This document shows, one piece after another, positions 12,001 to 22,117 of a DNA stretch of 64,000 nt (positions are counted from its first letter, which is position 1; each line of letters begins with the position of its first letter). The position numbers were made by a program, and so were the translations under genes. The notes under the pieces are model-generated. The model searched no databases. It was given only the letters and a program-made list of their open reading frames with translations, and was not told the DNA's origin. The stretch covers positions 124,001-188,000 of the forward strand of contig CALSFV010000316.1 in the NCBI GenBank assembly GCA_943737045.1, given 5' to 3'. The stretch is from Parapristionchus giblindavisi. Lineage: Eukaryota; Nematoda; Chromadorea; Rhabditida; Diplogasteridae.

Positions 12001-14076
12001 AGTAGAGGTACGGTAGGAAGCTAGAGTACGGTAGAGGTACAGTAGGAATTTAGAGTACGGTACTGTGAGATTAGAGTGCTGTAGTGTGATTAGTGGAGGT
12101 ACGGTAGGTGTGGGAGAGTGGGTGGAATTATACTGTATAGTGAGGTATGGTAGTTTGTTTAGTAGAGTGCGTCGTTGGGCTACATTAGTGAGGGTAGGTG
12201 TCGAGTGGTTAGGTTGAGAGAGATCAAAGATCAATATACCGTAATCCTATTCTCCCCTGATTCAGGATCAAATGGCACTATACCCTCCAGATTTTTATAC
12301 CGTAACCCCTGATTCAGGCGCGGACGAGAGTGTGGGTCTTCTGAATCGTCTCTGGGGTACGGTATCCTCGCCGGTGACATCGATCACGACCCACGATCAC
12401 ATGAGACAACTGCGTAGTGAGATCGCTCCCCTGGAGGAGCTATCGCGACATCTCTTCCTCGAGGTCGTCGAACTGCGAAATATGAAGGTAGCGGACTGAT
12501 CTTTGATCTAATTCAGTCCCTTTTGAGCATTGATTATGATGCGAAGGCAATATAATGGTATTGTAGGATAGTCATAACATTCGTAGGGATTAATCGCTTC
12601 TGGGAAGCCTTGTATGCATATGTGGGGGCAATAAAACATAGATGTATTGTGCGTATAAAATGTACTTGCATAAGAAAATGACAAATGGTGCTAACGAACG
12701 GAAGTCACAATCGAGAGGCGAGCGAGATGTAGCCTTCTACATCTCGCCCCGCCTCTCGATTGTCTCTCCGCTGCCTCTCTCTAACCCGGCTGACCTTCGC
12801 CGCACGCTATATTATATATAAAAGAGATCGGCATAGTTTCTGAACCATGCAAAACAAGAAAGTCGCTTGTGGGAGTGATTGGCTACTCTCGTACCAAATA
12901 AACAAGTGTATTTTATACGGTCAATAACTGGTTGAATTTGGAAGAACATCAGGAGAATCAAACATCTCAAAATGCGTTTGCTATTTTGATATGGGTTTGA
13001 GTTATAAAATGCGCCGCGGCTTCCTCGATATAATCAATATTTCAATCTAAGAAATCAATATTCAGATTTAAAAAAAATCGATATTCAGGATCGAATCGAT
13101 TACTCGAAGACGTGGATGGGGAAGTACTTCAATGTTCTCGGTCACTTCTTCTCCATCTATTGCATCTGGAAGATATTCATATCTACGGTATCGATTATTG
13201 ATTGCCTAATGTAGTCCATAGCTTACTGTAATCGTTTGATCAATCGATATAGCTACAGTATCCATTAGTCGCCGGACCAATCGATCAATAAATCAATATT
13301 TAGGTGAATATCGTATTCGATAGAGTGGGCAAGGTGGATCCCGTGACGAAGAGCATGGAGATTGCGGTGCACTGGATGGGAATCGATATTGATGTGAGTA
13401 GGATTGATCTTTGATCTTTGATCTTCTAACTTTGATCTTTGATCTCTAACCTTTTCAGGTTCGCTTCTGGTCGCAGCACATCTCATTCCTGTTAGTCGGT
13501 GTGATTGTAGTCACATCTATCAGGTAATCGATTATCTAATTACAGTAATCCCTGATTATTGATTGATTCTTCACTTACCGTAATCTCATCCTTCCAGAGG
13601 TCTTCTGATAACGTTGACCAAGTTCTTCTATGCGATCTCGTCGAGCAAGAGTTCGAACACGATCGTACTGTTGCTTGCCCAGATTATGGTGGGTTACGGT
13701 TGTTATCGATTGATTTATCGATTGATTGAGTGTAATATGTAGTTTGATCTCATGAAATCACCCATTACAGGGAATGTACTTCGTCTCGAGTGTGTTGCTC
13801 ATGCGAATGAATGTGCCTCTCGAATATCGGTTTGTAGTTTGAACTTTGATCTTTGAACTTCGAGTGGTAGAATTGATCTTTGATCTTTGAAGGTGTCTTT
13901 TAAACTTTGGCTATTTGATTTGATATTTGATCTGTTGCAGGTTAATCATAACGGAGGTACTGGGCGACTTGCAGTTCAACTTCTACCATCGATGGTTCGA
14001 TGTCATCTTCTTGATATCGGCCCTCTCATCCATTCTCTTCGTTTATCTGGCCCATATGAAATCACCCATACATTAG
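6029..14076 (+). CDS. Golgi pH regulator (GPHR/GPR89 family), intact copy 1, 13 exons
   Basis: Exons: 6029-6139, 6953-7056, 7297-7403, 8250-8354, 8694-8818, 11884-12007, 12318-12487, 13089-13187, 13304-13393, 13459-13523, 13598-13688, 13771-13829, 13941-14076. They sum to 1,386 bp, giving 461 aa, the usual length of the family. GPHR is a multi-spanning membrane protein of the Golgi/ER (an anion channel in mammals) with an ABA-GPCR domain in its C-terminal half. Family blocks seen: [18 protein letters not shown] (TM1), [43 protein letters not shown], then a coiled-coil-like loop ([20 protein letters not shown]), [17 protein letters not shown], and the C-terminal [18 protein letters not shown]. 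All splice sites are GT-AG and all phases agree. The start is the only Met before the first TM, placed right after an AG. The introns hold a LINE fragment, a TTAA element and several MITEs. It is the only complete copy in the window. Confidence 0.9.
6609..6930 (-). mobile_element. LINE 3'-end fragment in GPHR copy 1 intron 1
   Basis: A minus-strand piece of non-LTR retrotransposon 3' end. Its (AAAT)n tail lies at the left (TTATTTATTTATT from 6609). It carries the conserved 3' UTR phrase about a GACGGAACTC block and a short C-terminal coding stretch equivalent to [12 protein letters not shown]. The nearest relative in the window is the plus-strand piece at 33853-34152; it is more distant from the full-length element at 34558-38680. 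Unit 3 lacks it at the corresponding site. Confidence 0.75.
8875..9078. repeat. Minisatellite framed by short inverted ends (CATAGGTCGAA/TTCGACCTATG)
   Basis: The inverted ends CATAGGTCGAA (8875) and TTCGACCTATG (9068-9078) enclose about four ~40-bp degenerate tandem units of the form CCTGACCGGATTTTGAGCC plus CAAAATTTCACAAAAATCGA. The inner left flank AAAAGTATGTTACAAAGTAC and right flank CCTAGCTATTCGACCTA recur at 53811-54206 around a completely different tandem repeat. Confidence 0.7.
9615..9710. mobile_element. Palindromic MITE (CCCGAGCTAATTT family)
   Basis: Same family as 829-927: CCCGAGCTAATTTCAAATTC to GGGGAGTCGAATTAGCTCC. It lies in GPHR copy 1 intron 5. The rest of that 3-kb intron (9,079-9,614 and 9,711-10,166) is AT-rich sequence in which I see nothing further. 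Confidence 0.65.
10167..11411. mobile_element. TTAA foldback element, copy 2, carrying an 18S rRNA fragment
   Basis: Same ends as 1593-4366 (AAGGCGTTCTCG ... CGAGAACGCCTT). The right flank is TTAA; the left 4-mer is TGAA, one mismatch. Arms are about 250-400 bp (10167 to about 10560; about 11160-11411). A B-box-like GGGTTCGAATCCCACC lies near 10640. The loop carries 18S rRNA sequence at about 10969-11050. It lies in GPHR copy 1 intron 5; the corresponding intron of units 2 and 3 lacks it. Confidence 0.8.
10969..11050 (+). rRNA. Captured 5'-end fragment of 18S (SSU) rRNA
   Basis: The fragment begins TACCTGGTTGATCCTGGCAG, which is the conserved 5' end of eukaryotic SSU rRNA with one change, and continues through GATATGCTCAGATAAAAGAT and TTAAGCCATGCATGCCTGCG before losing similarity. 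Only about 80 bp are present, so it is not a functional rRNA gene. It lies in the loop between the arms of the TTAA foldback element. Confidence 0.8.
11461..11553. mobile_element. Hairpin MITE with TACGCCGTAACCTCC core
   Basis: GTACCTACGCCGTAACCTCC is followed about 20 bp later by its complement GGAGGTTACGGCGTAGGTAC and then by AAATGTAGCGATGCA. The core and the TGC...TACATT end are shared with hairpins at 25858-25966 and 59999-60097. It is inserted immediately beside the TTAA element. Confidence 0.7.
12647..12924. mobile_element. 278-bp TIR element with TA duplication in GPHR copy 1 intron 7
   Basis: The site is filled in unit 1 and empty in unit 3, where AACATAGATGTA reads straight into ACTGGTTGAATT (31,487-31,505). 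The ends TTGTGCGTATAAAATGTACT and its near complement (CAAGTGTATTTTATACGGTCAA) form ~22-bp terminal inverted repeats. TA is duplicated (12645-12646, 12925-12926). An internal hairpin (about 12,712-12,770) and a TATATTATATATAAAAG string are present. TA duplication suggests a Tc1/mariner-mobilised MITE. Confidence 0.75.
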
Positions 14077-15255
14077 ACCCCGTTTGTCATTCTGCCAGTC
14101 TGTATGTCTGTCACTTTTCTTGTCTGTCTATCTGTCAGACCATAACTTATGCCATATCGTGTCTGTCATTTTGTTAATTATTGATTGATTGTTAAGGGTA
14201 GATCAACAAAACGAATTCATCGCATGTTATTGTGTACAATTGAAAGAGAAAAAAAACACTTTTTTGATCGCTTGCTCGACCCTAATCTTATTATTATTAT
14301 TAATGTTATTATTATTTTCGTTTCATGCAAGCATTATTAGGGGCAATTTCTCTGTGATAACGATACAATATGAGATATAACGTATTATTATTATTATCAT
14401 ATTCTAGAAAGGAGAAAAAGTGTAAAATTCGATGCCCCGCTCTCTAGATATCATCCACTCCCAATTAGAGCTAGATTTTTGCACTTTTTCTCTTTTCGAT
14501 GGTATACAGTAATAATAATAACAATAATAATACTTTATTATGTGCGGGTAAACAAATTTGAGCGGAGTTTAGCTATTGAGAGAGGATATATTCAATCAAT
14601 GAGCAAATCATCTGTTTCACATGTCATTGTTTTTACGTAGTTATTTATGTCCAAGTCGCGAAAAGAAAAGAAACAGGAGGCGAGAGAGTATGTAAAACGA
14701 GGAGAGTTTTCTCTGATTTTCTTTTCTTTTCGCGACTTTGAACACGTTTCTAAGTATTCATTGTTGGCAACAAAAATAATAAATAATAAAATCTACTCTA
14801 ATTAACATCGTATAAACATAATATTAATAATAATCTGTATAATAAACTATGAAAACGTCAAACATGTTTTGTGTAACAATGAAAAATCGATAATCTTGTA
14901 TAAAACTTTGTTATGGGTGGGGCTATGAAATCGACACCACGTATTATGAATCCCGAGCTAATTTGATACTCACCACGCTGGTAATGCTCTCACGCTTTCT
15001 GTGTATGCGAGAGAGCATTGTCAGAGCGGAGTGTCAAATGTGATCGGGATGTGCCTTTAAGTAGAGCGAAAACGGTCTCTTTATCGTGCTATGATCTCTT
15101 GCTGTCAGAGATTTGTGAACAGATATTAGATCTGCTGTAGACAATGTCGATAGCAATTACATTTTTATTGCTTGGGATGGAGTGCAACCCTTGACTCATC
15201 TCGAGTGGCGCAAAAGTATTTGTGGTGAAACTAGAATGTGCCGTCTTTGTTGTCG
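14077..15255 (+). repeat. GPHR 3'-flank repeat, copy 2
   Basis: It follows GPHR copy 1 directly and matches 1-1130, 18738-20543, 32625-33090, 44941-45720, 61390-61650 and 63703-64000. It holds CTGTCTGTC-type simple repeats, the GTCGCGAAAAGAAAAG hairpin (about 14652-14744) and a palindromic MITE (14946-15046). No gene is seen in it. Homology ends near 15,255, where ECHS1-intron-like sequence begins. Confidence 0.8.
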
Positions 15256-15983
15256 CATGACGAACCTCCTCTTCGGAATATCGATTGATTGTTCATTGAT
15301 CAATTGCATACTGTATATAGTGAATTATCGATTGATTGCCCATAGATCAATTAGATACTGTATATAGTTAATTATTGATTGATTGCCCATCTTTCCCATC
15401 CTATCGCCCAAACACGGTATATTTTATATATAACTGACCATACGTGGGTAGGCATTGCCGCAGAAAATGAAATTCGGGGGGTCGGACGCAAAAAAATGGA
15501 GCATTTATACGTCATTTTGAGTGATTTTTTTGTGGAAAATCGGGGGGGGGGGGGGTGTATTGCCGCTAGCGGCAGTGGTGCTCACGTATGTAACTCTCTA
15601 CATCTATGATTTATTAAACATGATAATATTGGTTGTTGATTACAATGGAAAAGGAAGGCGAGAAGATATCTCATTTGGGACAAAAATTTGCATCGAAAAA
15701 CCTGAATGTGGCATCTATTTCTCCGATATTGTGTACTGTAGATCGGTAGAGGATTCTGCTTGGTATATACAGTATACCTCCATCCGTATCCGTCATTTAG
15801 GCATCTTCACGATAGAGCAAGCTATTTCGCGGATCGGCGTCTTCGGGGTTACGGTAATGGCGGTACTCTCCGGTTTCGGTGCGGTCAACGCGCCCTACAC
15901 GTGCATGTCCATCTTCATGAGGAAGGTAATCGGAATCGAGTAATAAGTGACTGCTGTTAAAGTGACACTCCGTGTTAATTTTA

Positions 15984-16084
15984 ACACCGCGAGCTAATCT
16001 GAAACTACGTTCTGGTCACACTCTATCGCTCTCTTTGTCTGCGAGAGAGCGTTGCCAGAGCGGAGAGTAAAATTAGCTTGTGGT
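15984..16084. mobile_element. Palindromic MITE (CGCGAGCTAATCTGAAACT family)
   Basis: It has the same architecture as 829-927 and sits in GPHR copy 2 intron 5. The same insertion is present at 30125-30227 in copy 3, so it predates the split of units 2 and 3. Copy 1 has the related element at 9615-9710 instead. Confidence 0.65.
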
Positions 16085-16715
16085 GGGGGTGTCGGGATCC
16101 CTTTGAAAATGGCTGGAAGAGCCGTCGCGGGGGCGAGCGGCGTCAATAACCGCGATACTGCGAAGCTATAGGGACCATTGACAATCCTGAGAGATGGAGG
16201 ACGTTATTTTGTCGTTATTTCCTTCAACCTCGGCATCGTCAAACCCCGATATACAACCGAAACCACACCACACCATGTCCGGAATGACCAACAACTATCT
16301 GAATTAGCAAGAGCTTCCAAGGACACAAGGGGAAGTTCATCAACATGGTGGAACAAACAACAATGGTTCCTATAATGCCCATATAATGTTTTGTTTCCCC
16401 AGAAACGAGCATCATTATCAGTTAATGTAATATCTCATAGAGAGAGTGATGCGCGAATCTACCGGGTCTACCCCGATTTGATGATATCTTAGAAACGGCG
16501 TGTGTATTGTCTGTTTTGTTTTGTTGGTTGAATGCCCGATTGGGATTGATCTTTGATCTTTGATCCAACATTATCGATCGATTGATTGCAGGTAGATCAG
16601 ACGTCGATTCTGCAAATGGAGAAGAAGTTGGTGCAGACGATGGAGATGATCGCGTCGAAGAAGCGAAGACTGGCACAACACGAGCGGGATGTCTCGATGT
16701 CAGCATTCAGCAGAG

Positions 16716-17001
16716 GTACGGTAAGAGTCTAGAGTTCGGTAGAGGTATGGTAGGAATCTAGAGTACGGTAGAGGTACAGTAGGAGTCTAGAGTACGGTAG
16801 AGGTACGGTAGGAATCTAGAGTACGGTAGAGGTACAGTAGGAGTCTAGAGTACGGTAGAGGTACGGTAGGAATCTAGAGTACGGTAGAGGTACAGTAGGA
16901 GTCTAGAGTACGGTAGAGGTACGGTAGGAATCTAGAGTACGGTAGAGGTACTGTAGGAATCTAGAGTACGGTAGAGGTACGGTAGGAATCTAGAGTACGG
17001 T
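16716..17001 (+). repeat. 29-bp minisatellite in GPHR copy 2 intron 6
   Basis: About nine head-to-tail units of roughly 29 bp (GGTACGGTAGGAATCTAGAG plus TACGGTAGA), alternating with a GGTACAGTAGGAGTCTAGAG variant to give a 58-bp higher-order unit. The same intron has about two units in copy 1 (12,008-12,070) and about three in copy 3 (30,829-30,915). The array starts exactly at the exon 6 donor. Confidence 0.85.
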
Positions 17002-18941
17002 AATATGATATTATAGTACGATAGTGTGATCAGTGGAGGTGCGGTGGAATTCTGCGGTATAGTATGGTAGTTTGTTTAGTATAGAAACATGGTTGTGTAG
17101 TTAGACCACATTTTAGTGAGTTGTAGGTGTGGAATGGGTATGCCGAGCTATTTTGTATCTTAATTTGATCTTATGAGAGAGATCAAAGATCAACATACCG
17201 TAATCCTATTCTCCCCTGATTAAGGATCAAATAACATTGTATCCTCCCCAGATTTGTCATAGCGTAACCCTCATTTCCTGATTCAGGCGCGGACGAGAGC
17301 GTGGGTCTTCTGAATTGTCTCTGGGGTACGGTATCCTCTCCTGTAGCCAAAATTTACGAGCAGTATATTTTTCAAAAATTCATTATAAACGCTTATTTTT
17401 TTTAACTATGAAAGTGTCATGCGTTACTGTGTACAGAAATATTAGTTGAATGGTCATCATTTAAGGATCAAGCACTTCTGGGAAGCCCCGTAGGGATATG
17501 TGGCAGTAGTGAGACATAGATGTGACTGGTTGAATATGGAAGAATTTTGAGGGAAGCTACTTTTGCCATTTTGATATGGGTTTGAGGTATAAAATGCGCC
17601 GCGGCTTCCTCGATGTAATAAATATTCAGATTTAAAAAATCAATATTCAGACTTTAAAAAAATCAATATTCAGATTTAAAAATCGATATTCAGGATCGAA
17701 TCGATTACTCGAAGACCTGGATGGGGAAGTACTTCAATGTTCTCGGTCACTTCTTCTCCATCTATTGCATCTGGAAGATATTCATATCTACGGTATCGAT
17801 TATTGATTATTTATGGTAGTCCATAGATTACTGTAATCGTTTGATCAATCGATATAGCTATAGTATCCATTAGTCGCTGGACCAATCGATCAATTAATCA
17901 ATATTTAGGTGAATATCGTATTCGATAGAGTGGGCAAGGTGGATCCCGTAACGAAGAGCATGGAGATTGCGGTGCACTGGATGGGAATCGATATTGATGT
18001 GAGTAGGATTGATCTTTGATCTTTGATCTCTAACCTTTTCAGGTTCGCTTCTGGTCGCAGCACATCTCATTCCTGTTAGTCGGTGTGATTGTAGTCACAT
18101 CTATCAGGTGATCGATTTTCTAATTATAGTAATCTCTGATTATTGATTGATTCTTCACTTACTACAATCCCTGATTATTGATTGATTCTTCACTTACTAC
18201 AATCCCTGATTATTGATTGATTCTTCACTTATCATAATGCAATCCTTCAAGAGGTCTTCTGATAACGTTGACCAAGTTCTTCTACGCGATCTCGTCGAGC
18301 AAGAGTTCGAACACGATCGTACTGTTGCTCGCTCAGATTATGGTGGGTTACGGTTGTTATCGATTGATTTATCGATTGATTGAGTGTAATATGTAGTTTG
18401 ATCTCAAGAAATCACCCATTGCAGGGAATGTACTTTGTCTCGAGTGTGCTGCTCATGCGAATGAATGTGCCCCTCGAATATCGGTTTGTAGTTTGAACTT
18501 TGATCTTTGAACTTCGTGTGGTACAATTGATCTTTGATCTTTGCCGGTGTCTTTCAAACTGAGTATTTGATTTATTATTGTTTTATCTTTGATCTTTTCA
18601 GGTTAATCATAACGGAGGTACTGGGCGACTTGCAGTTCAACTTCTACCATCGATGGTTCGATGTCATCTTCTTGATATCGGCCCTCTCATCCATTCTCTT
18701 CGTTTATCTGGCCCATATGAAGTCACCCATTCATTAGACCCTGTTTGTCATTCTGTCATTATGTATGTCTGTCAGTCGTCTTGTCTGTCTGTCAGACCAT
18801 AACTTATGCCATATCGTGTCTGTCATTTTGTTAATTATTGATTGATTGTTAAGGGTAGATCAACAAAACGAATTTATCGCATGTAATTGTGTACAATTGA
18901 AAGAAAAAAACACTTTTTTGCTCGACCCTAATCTTATTATT

Positions 18942-19416
18942 ATTTATTTATTTATTTATTTATTTATTCTTTATTCCATCAAATATATATAATATAGGGT
19001 GATGTGTACACAGAAGAGGGATAGATGGATTTCCGTCGCATAAGGCGATTTCGGTTTTGGCTCGGTGGCAGTTTGTAAAGGATGGGGTTTAGGGGCGAAT
19101 TCGAGAGTCACTAATGATGAGGGTGGAGGGGAGATTTGATAACCCTGCACGGAAGGGTTTAGGGGACGAAAGAACTAATTCTGATGGGAGTGAATTCCAA
19201 CAGTCTATACTTCTAGAAGCACATGTAGTATGGGTAGTAGAAATCCTATAAGGGAGAATAATACGATATGGATGAGAAAGACGGTTGTATTGTGAGGGAA
19301 AAACAGAAAGGAGATTGGATGAATCAAACAAATTAAAGTTATGTATAGTATTATGAATAAATTGAATATCATAAATAGCTCTTCTATATTCAAGGGTTTC
19401 GAGGTTTAAATACGAT
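18942..19416 (-). mobile_element. 5'-truncated LINE copy, same family as 34558-38680
   Basis: On the minus strand it encodes the last ~110 residues of the full-length element's ORF2 (YLNLETLEYRRAIYDIQF ... DSRIRP) with no visible differences over the stretch, plus the 3' UTR and a (TTTA)n tail at the left. Near-identity with the full-length element implies a recent insertion. Confidence 0.85.
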
Positions 19417-19581
19417 GTTAATAATAGGATGGGATGTGATGTGATGTGATGTAATAATATTATTAATGTTATTATTATTACTTTCGTTTCATGCAAGCAT
19501 TATTAGGGGCAATTTCTCTGTGATAACGATACAATATGAGATATAACGTTTTATTATTATTATCATTATTACTATATTCTG

Positions 19582-19722
19582 TGGCCGTATGCAAGAACCG
19601 TTTTCCGGGAAAATGTGACGTCATTAACGTAGGCGGAGGCGTTTTCCAAAAATCCTCCGCCTACGCTAATGACGTCACATTTTCCCGGAAAACTGTTTTC
19701 TCGTTGTTCTTGCATACGGCCA
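19582..19722. mobile_element. Hairpin MITE with CTG target duplication
   Basis: An almost perfect ~60-bp stem starts TGGCCGTATGCAAGAACCGT and returns through CGTTGTTCTTGCATACGGCC. The core contains GTAGGCGGAGG and TGACGTCATT. Other copies of this repeat read ATATTCTGAAAAGGAG without it, so the insertion lies in CTG, which is duplicated (19579-19581 and 19723-19725). A 3-bp duplication resembles PIF/Harbinger-type insertion. Confidence 0.75.
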
Positions 19723-20543
19723 CTGAAAAGGAAAAATAGGTAAAATAGAAAAAGTAAAAAAAAAGTGTAAAAAAAAAGAAAAAGTGTAAAATAGGCCCAA
19801 AGCCAGGAAACGATGACATTCGATGCCCCGCTCTTTATGTGTCATCCAATTGGAGCTAGATTTTTGCACTTTTTCTCGTTTCGAAGGTATACAATAATAA
19901 TAATAACAATAATAATACGTTATTATGCGGGTAAACAAAAATTGAGCGGAGTTTAGCTATTGAGAGAAAACATTCAGTCTATGAGCAAATCATCTGTTTC
20001 ACTTGTAATTGTTTTTACGTCGTTATTCATGTCCAAGTCGCGAAAAGAAAAGAATAAAGAGGCGAATGAGTATGTAAAACGGGGAGAGTTTTCTCTGATT
20101 TTCTTTTCTTTTCGCGACTTTTGAACACCTTTCTAAGTAATCATTGTTGGCAACAAAAATAATAAATAATAAAATCAACTCTAATTAACATCGTATAAAC
20201 ATAATATTAATAATAATCTGTATAATAAACTATGAAAACGTCAAACATGTTTTGTGTAACAATGAAAAATCGATAATCTTGTATAAAACTTTGTTATGGG
20301 TGGGGCTATGAAATCGACACCACGTATTATGAATCCCGAGCTAATTTGATACTCACCACGCTGGTAATGCTCTCACGCTTTCTGTGTATGCGAGAGAGCA
20401 TTGTCAGAGCGGAGTGTCAAATGTGATCGGGATGTGCCTTTAAGTAGAGCGAAAACGGTCTCTTTATCGTGCTATGATCTCTTGCTGTCAGAGATTTGTG
20501 AACAGATATTAGATCTGCTGTAGACAATGTCGATAGCAATTAC

Positions 20544-21951
20544 AACAAGCTATCTTAGAAAATCGACATAGGTGCAGTATCGACGAAAAATGGATTTTTC
20601 TGTTTTATGTATGATAATTACAGGCTCAATGAGTGAAGTTCACTGGTACTTGGAAATTCCTTCCAATTGAAAATTCGCTTCAGGGGGTGACCACACAACG
20701 ATTTGGCGCCTTTTCCTAAAATGTTTATTTTGAATCCAATTGATGTGTGAGTGGACGCAATCGACTCCTTAGCTAATTCTAAGAAACTATTGTCAAGGGG
20801 AGTTTTTCGATTAACGGTCAACGAAGTCTGGAATTTTGAATTTTCGAAAAAAAATTCACATTTAATTAATTTTCACTATTTTGCTACAACAACCCTACGT
20901 TTTTTTATTTGCTTAATCGCTTCTAAATATCATAACACAGCTTCAGTTTAAAAATCATAATTTTTTAAAAATACGATTACGGTGAATAAATCGTTTTTAT
21001 AATGAAGTCGTGAATTATGGTGTGGCACCTACAGTATCCCGAATTGAACAATTTAGAAATCTGGTAGTTTTAAACATATTTTACCGCTGTTCTTGACATG
21101 ACTAAGGTATACGACTACTCCTCGTCTTCGGAGTGCACCCGTGCCCAGGTGCTGATGTCGATGAAAATTGACAATTTTCGTAAATTGATCACTATTTCGT
21201 TGTTTGTGATCCAATATCGATAAAAATTGGATCAAAATACCATATTATCATCTATACAAACATACTAAAAAATAAAGAGAAACCTTTGACTGCGAAGATA
21301 GTTATTGTTGAAAAACCAAAATATTGTAGAATATTTGCCAGCACTGTACCGTGCAGGTGCACTCCGAAGACGAGGAGTAGTCGTATACCATAGTCATGTC
21401 AAGAACAGCGGCAAAATATGTTTAAAACTACCAGATTTCTAAATTGTTCAATTCGGGATACTGTAGGTGCCACACCATAATTCACGACTTCATTATAAAA
21501 ATGATTTATTCACCGTAATCGTATTTTTAAAAAATTATGATTTTTAAACTGAAGCTGTGTTATGATATTTAGAAGCGATTAAGCAAATAAAAAAACGTAG
21601 GGTTGTTGTAGCAAAATAGTGAAAATTAATTAAATGTGAAATTTTTTTCGAAAATTCAAAATTCCAGCCTTCGTTGACCGTTGATCGAAAAACTCCCCTT
21701 GACAATAGTTTCTTAGAATTAGCTAAGGAGTCGATTGCGTCCACTCACACATCTATTGGATTCAAAATAAACATTTTAGGAAAAGGAGCCAAATCGTTGT
21801 GTGGTCACCCCCTGAAGCGAATTTTCAATTGGAAGGAATTTCCAAGTACCAGTGAACTTCACTCATTGAGCCTGTAATTATCATACATAAAACAGAAAAA
21901 TCCATTTTTCGTCGATACCGCACCTATGTCGATTTTCTAAGATAGCTTGTT
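20544..21951. mobile_element. 1.4-kb foldback element with ~600-bp arms
   Basis: The ends AACAAGCTATCTTAGAAAAT and its complement bound two near-identical inverted arms (about 20544-21135 and 21345-21951) around a ~200-bp loop. The same 67-residue frame (MTVNRKTPLDNSFLELAKES / MTVDRKTPLDNSFLELAKES) occurs once in each arm on opposite strands; it matches nothing I recognise. No clear target duplication. It interrupts the GPHR-flank repeat (AGCAATTACA). Confidence 0.75.
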
Positions 21952-22117
21952 ATATAGTGAATTATCGATTGATTGCCCATAGATCAATTAGATACTGTAT
22001 ATAGTGAATTATCGATTGATTGCCCATAGATCACTTACCTACTGTGTATAGTAAATTATCGATTGATTACCCATAGATCAATTGCATACTGTATATAGTG
22101 AATTATCGATTGATCAG

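Larger units (their letters stand above)
15395..18737 (+). pseudogene. GPHR copy 2, 5'-deleted and exon 7 truncated
   Basis: Homology starts inside exon 4 (TTTCCCATCCTATCGCCC, about 15395-15418), joined directly to ECHS1-intron-like DNA (15,280-15,390). Exons 1-3 and most of exon 4 are missing. Remaining exons: 15801-15925, 16592-16715, 17287 to about 17346 (exon 7, normally 170 bp, cut after about 60 bp and replaced by unrelated sequence), 17694-17792, 17909-17998, 18043-18107, 18252-18342, 18425-18483, 18602-18737 with TAG. The later exons are open and close to copy 1, so the duplication is recent. Without TM1-3 and the loop it cannot make a normal GPHR. Confidence 0.85.
18738..20543 (+). 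repeat. GPHR 3'-flank repeat, copy 3 (interrupted)
   Basis: Same block as 14077-15255, following GPHR copy 2. It is interrupted by a LINE fragment (18942-19416) and a hairpin MITE (19582-19722), and at its right end by a large foldback element from 20544. The inner palindromic MITE is at 20334-20434. No gene is seen. Confidence 0.8.

Noticed and set aside
14520..14600. Spliced-leader-like string (GGTAAACAAATTTGAG)
   Set aside because: Only the last few bases resemble nematode SL1, there is no following donor plus Sm site, and it lies in a dispersed repeat.
16716..17001. CRISPR-like regular repeats
   Set aside because: Units are contiguous with no unique spacers and the DNA is eukaryotic; it is an intron minisatellite.
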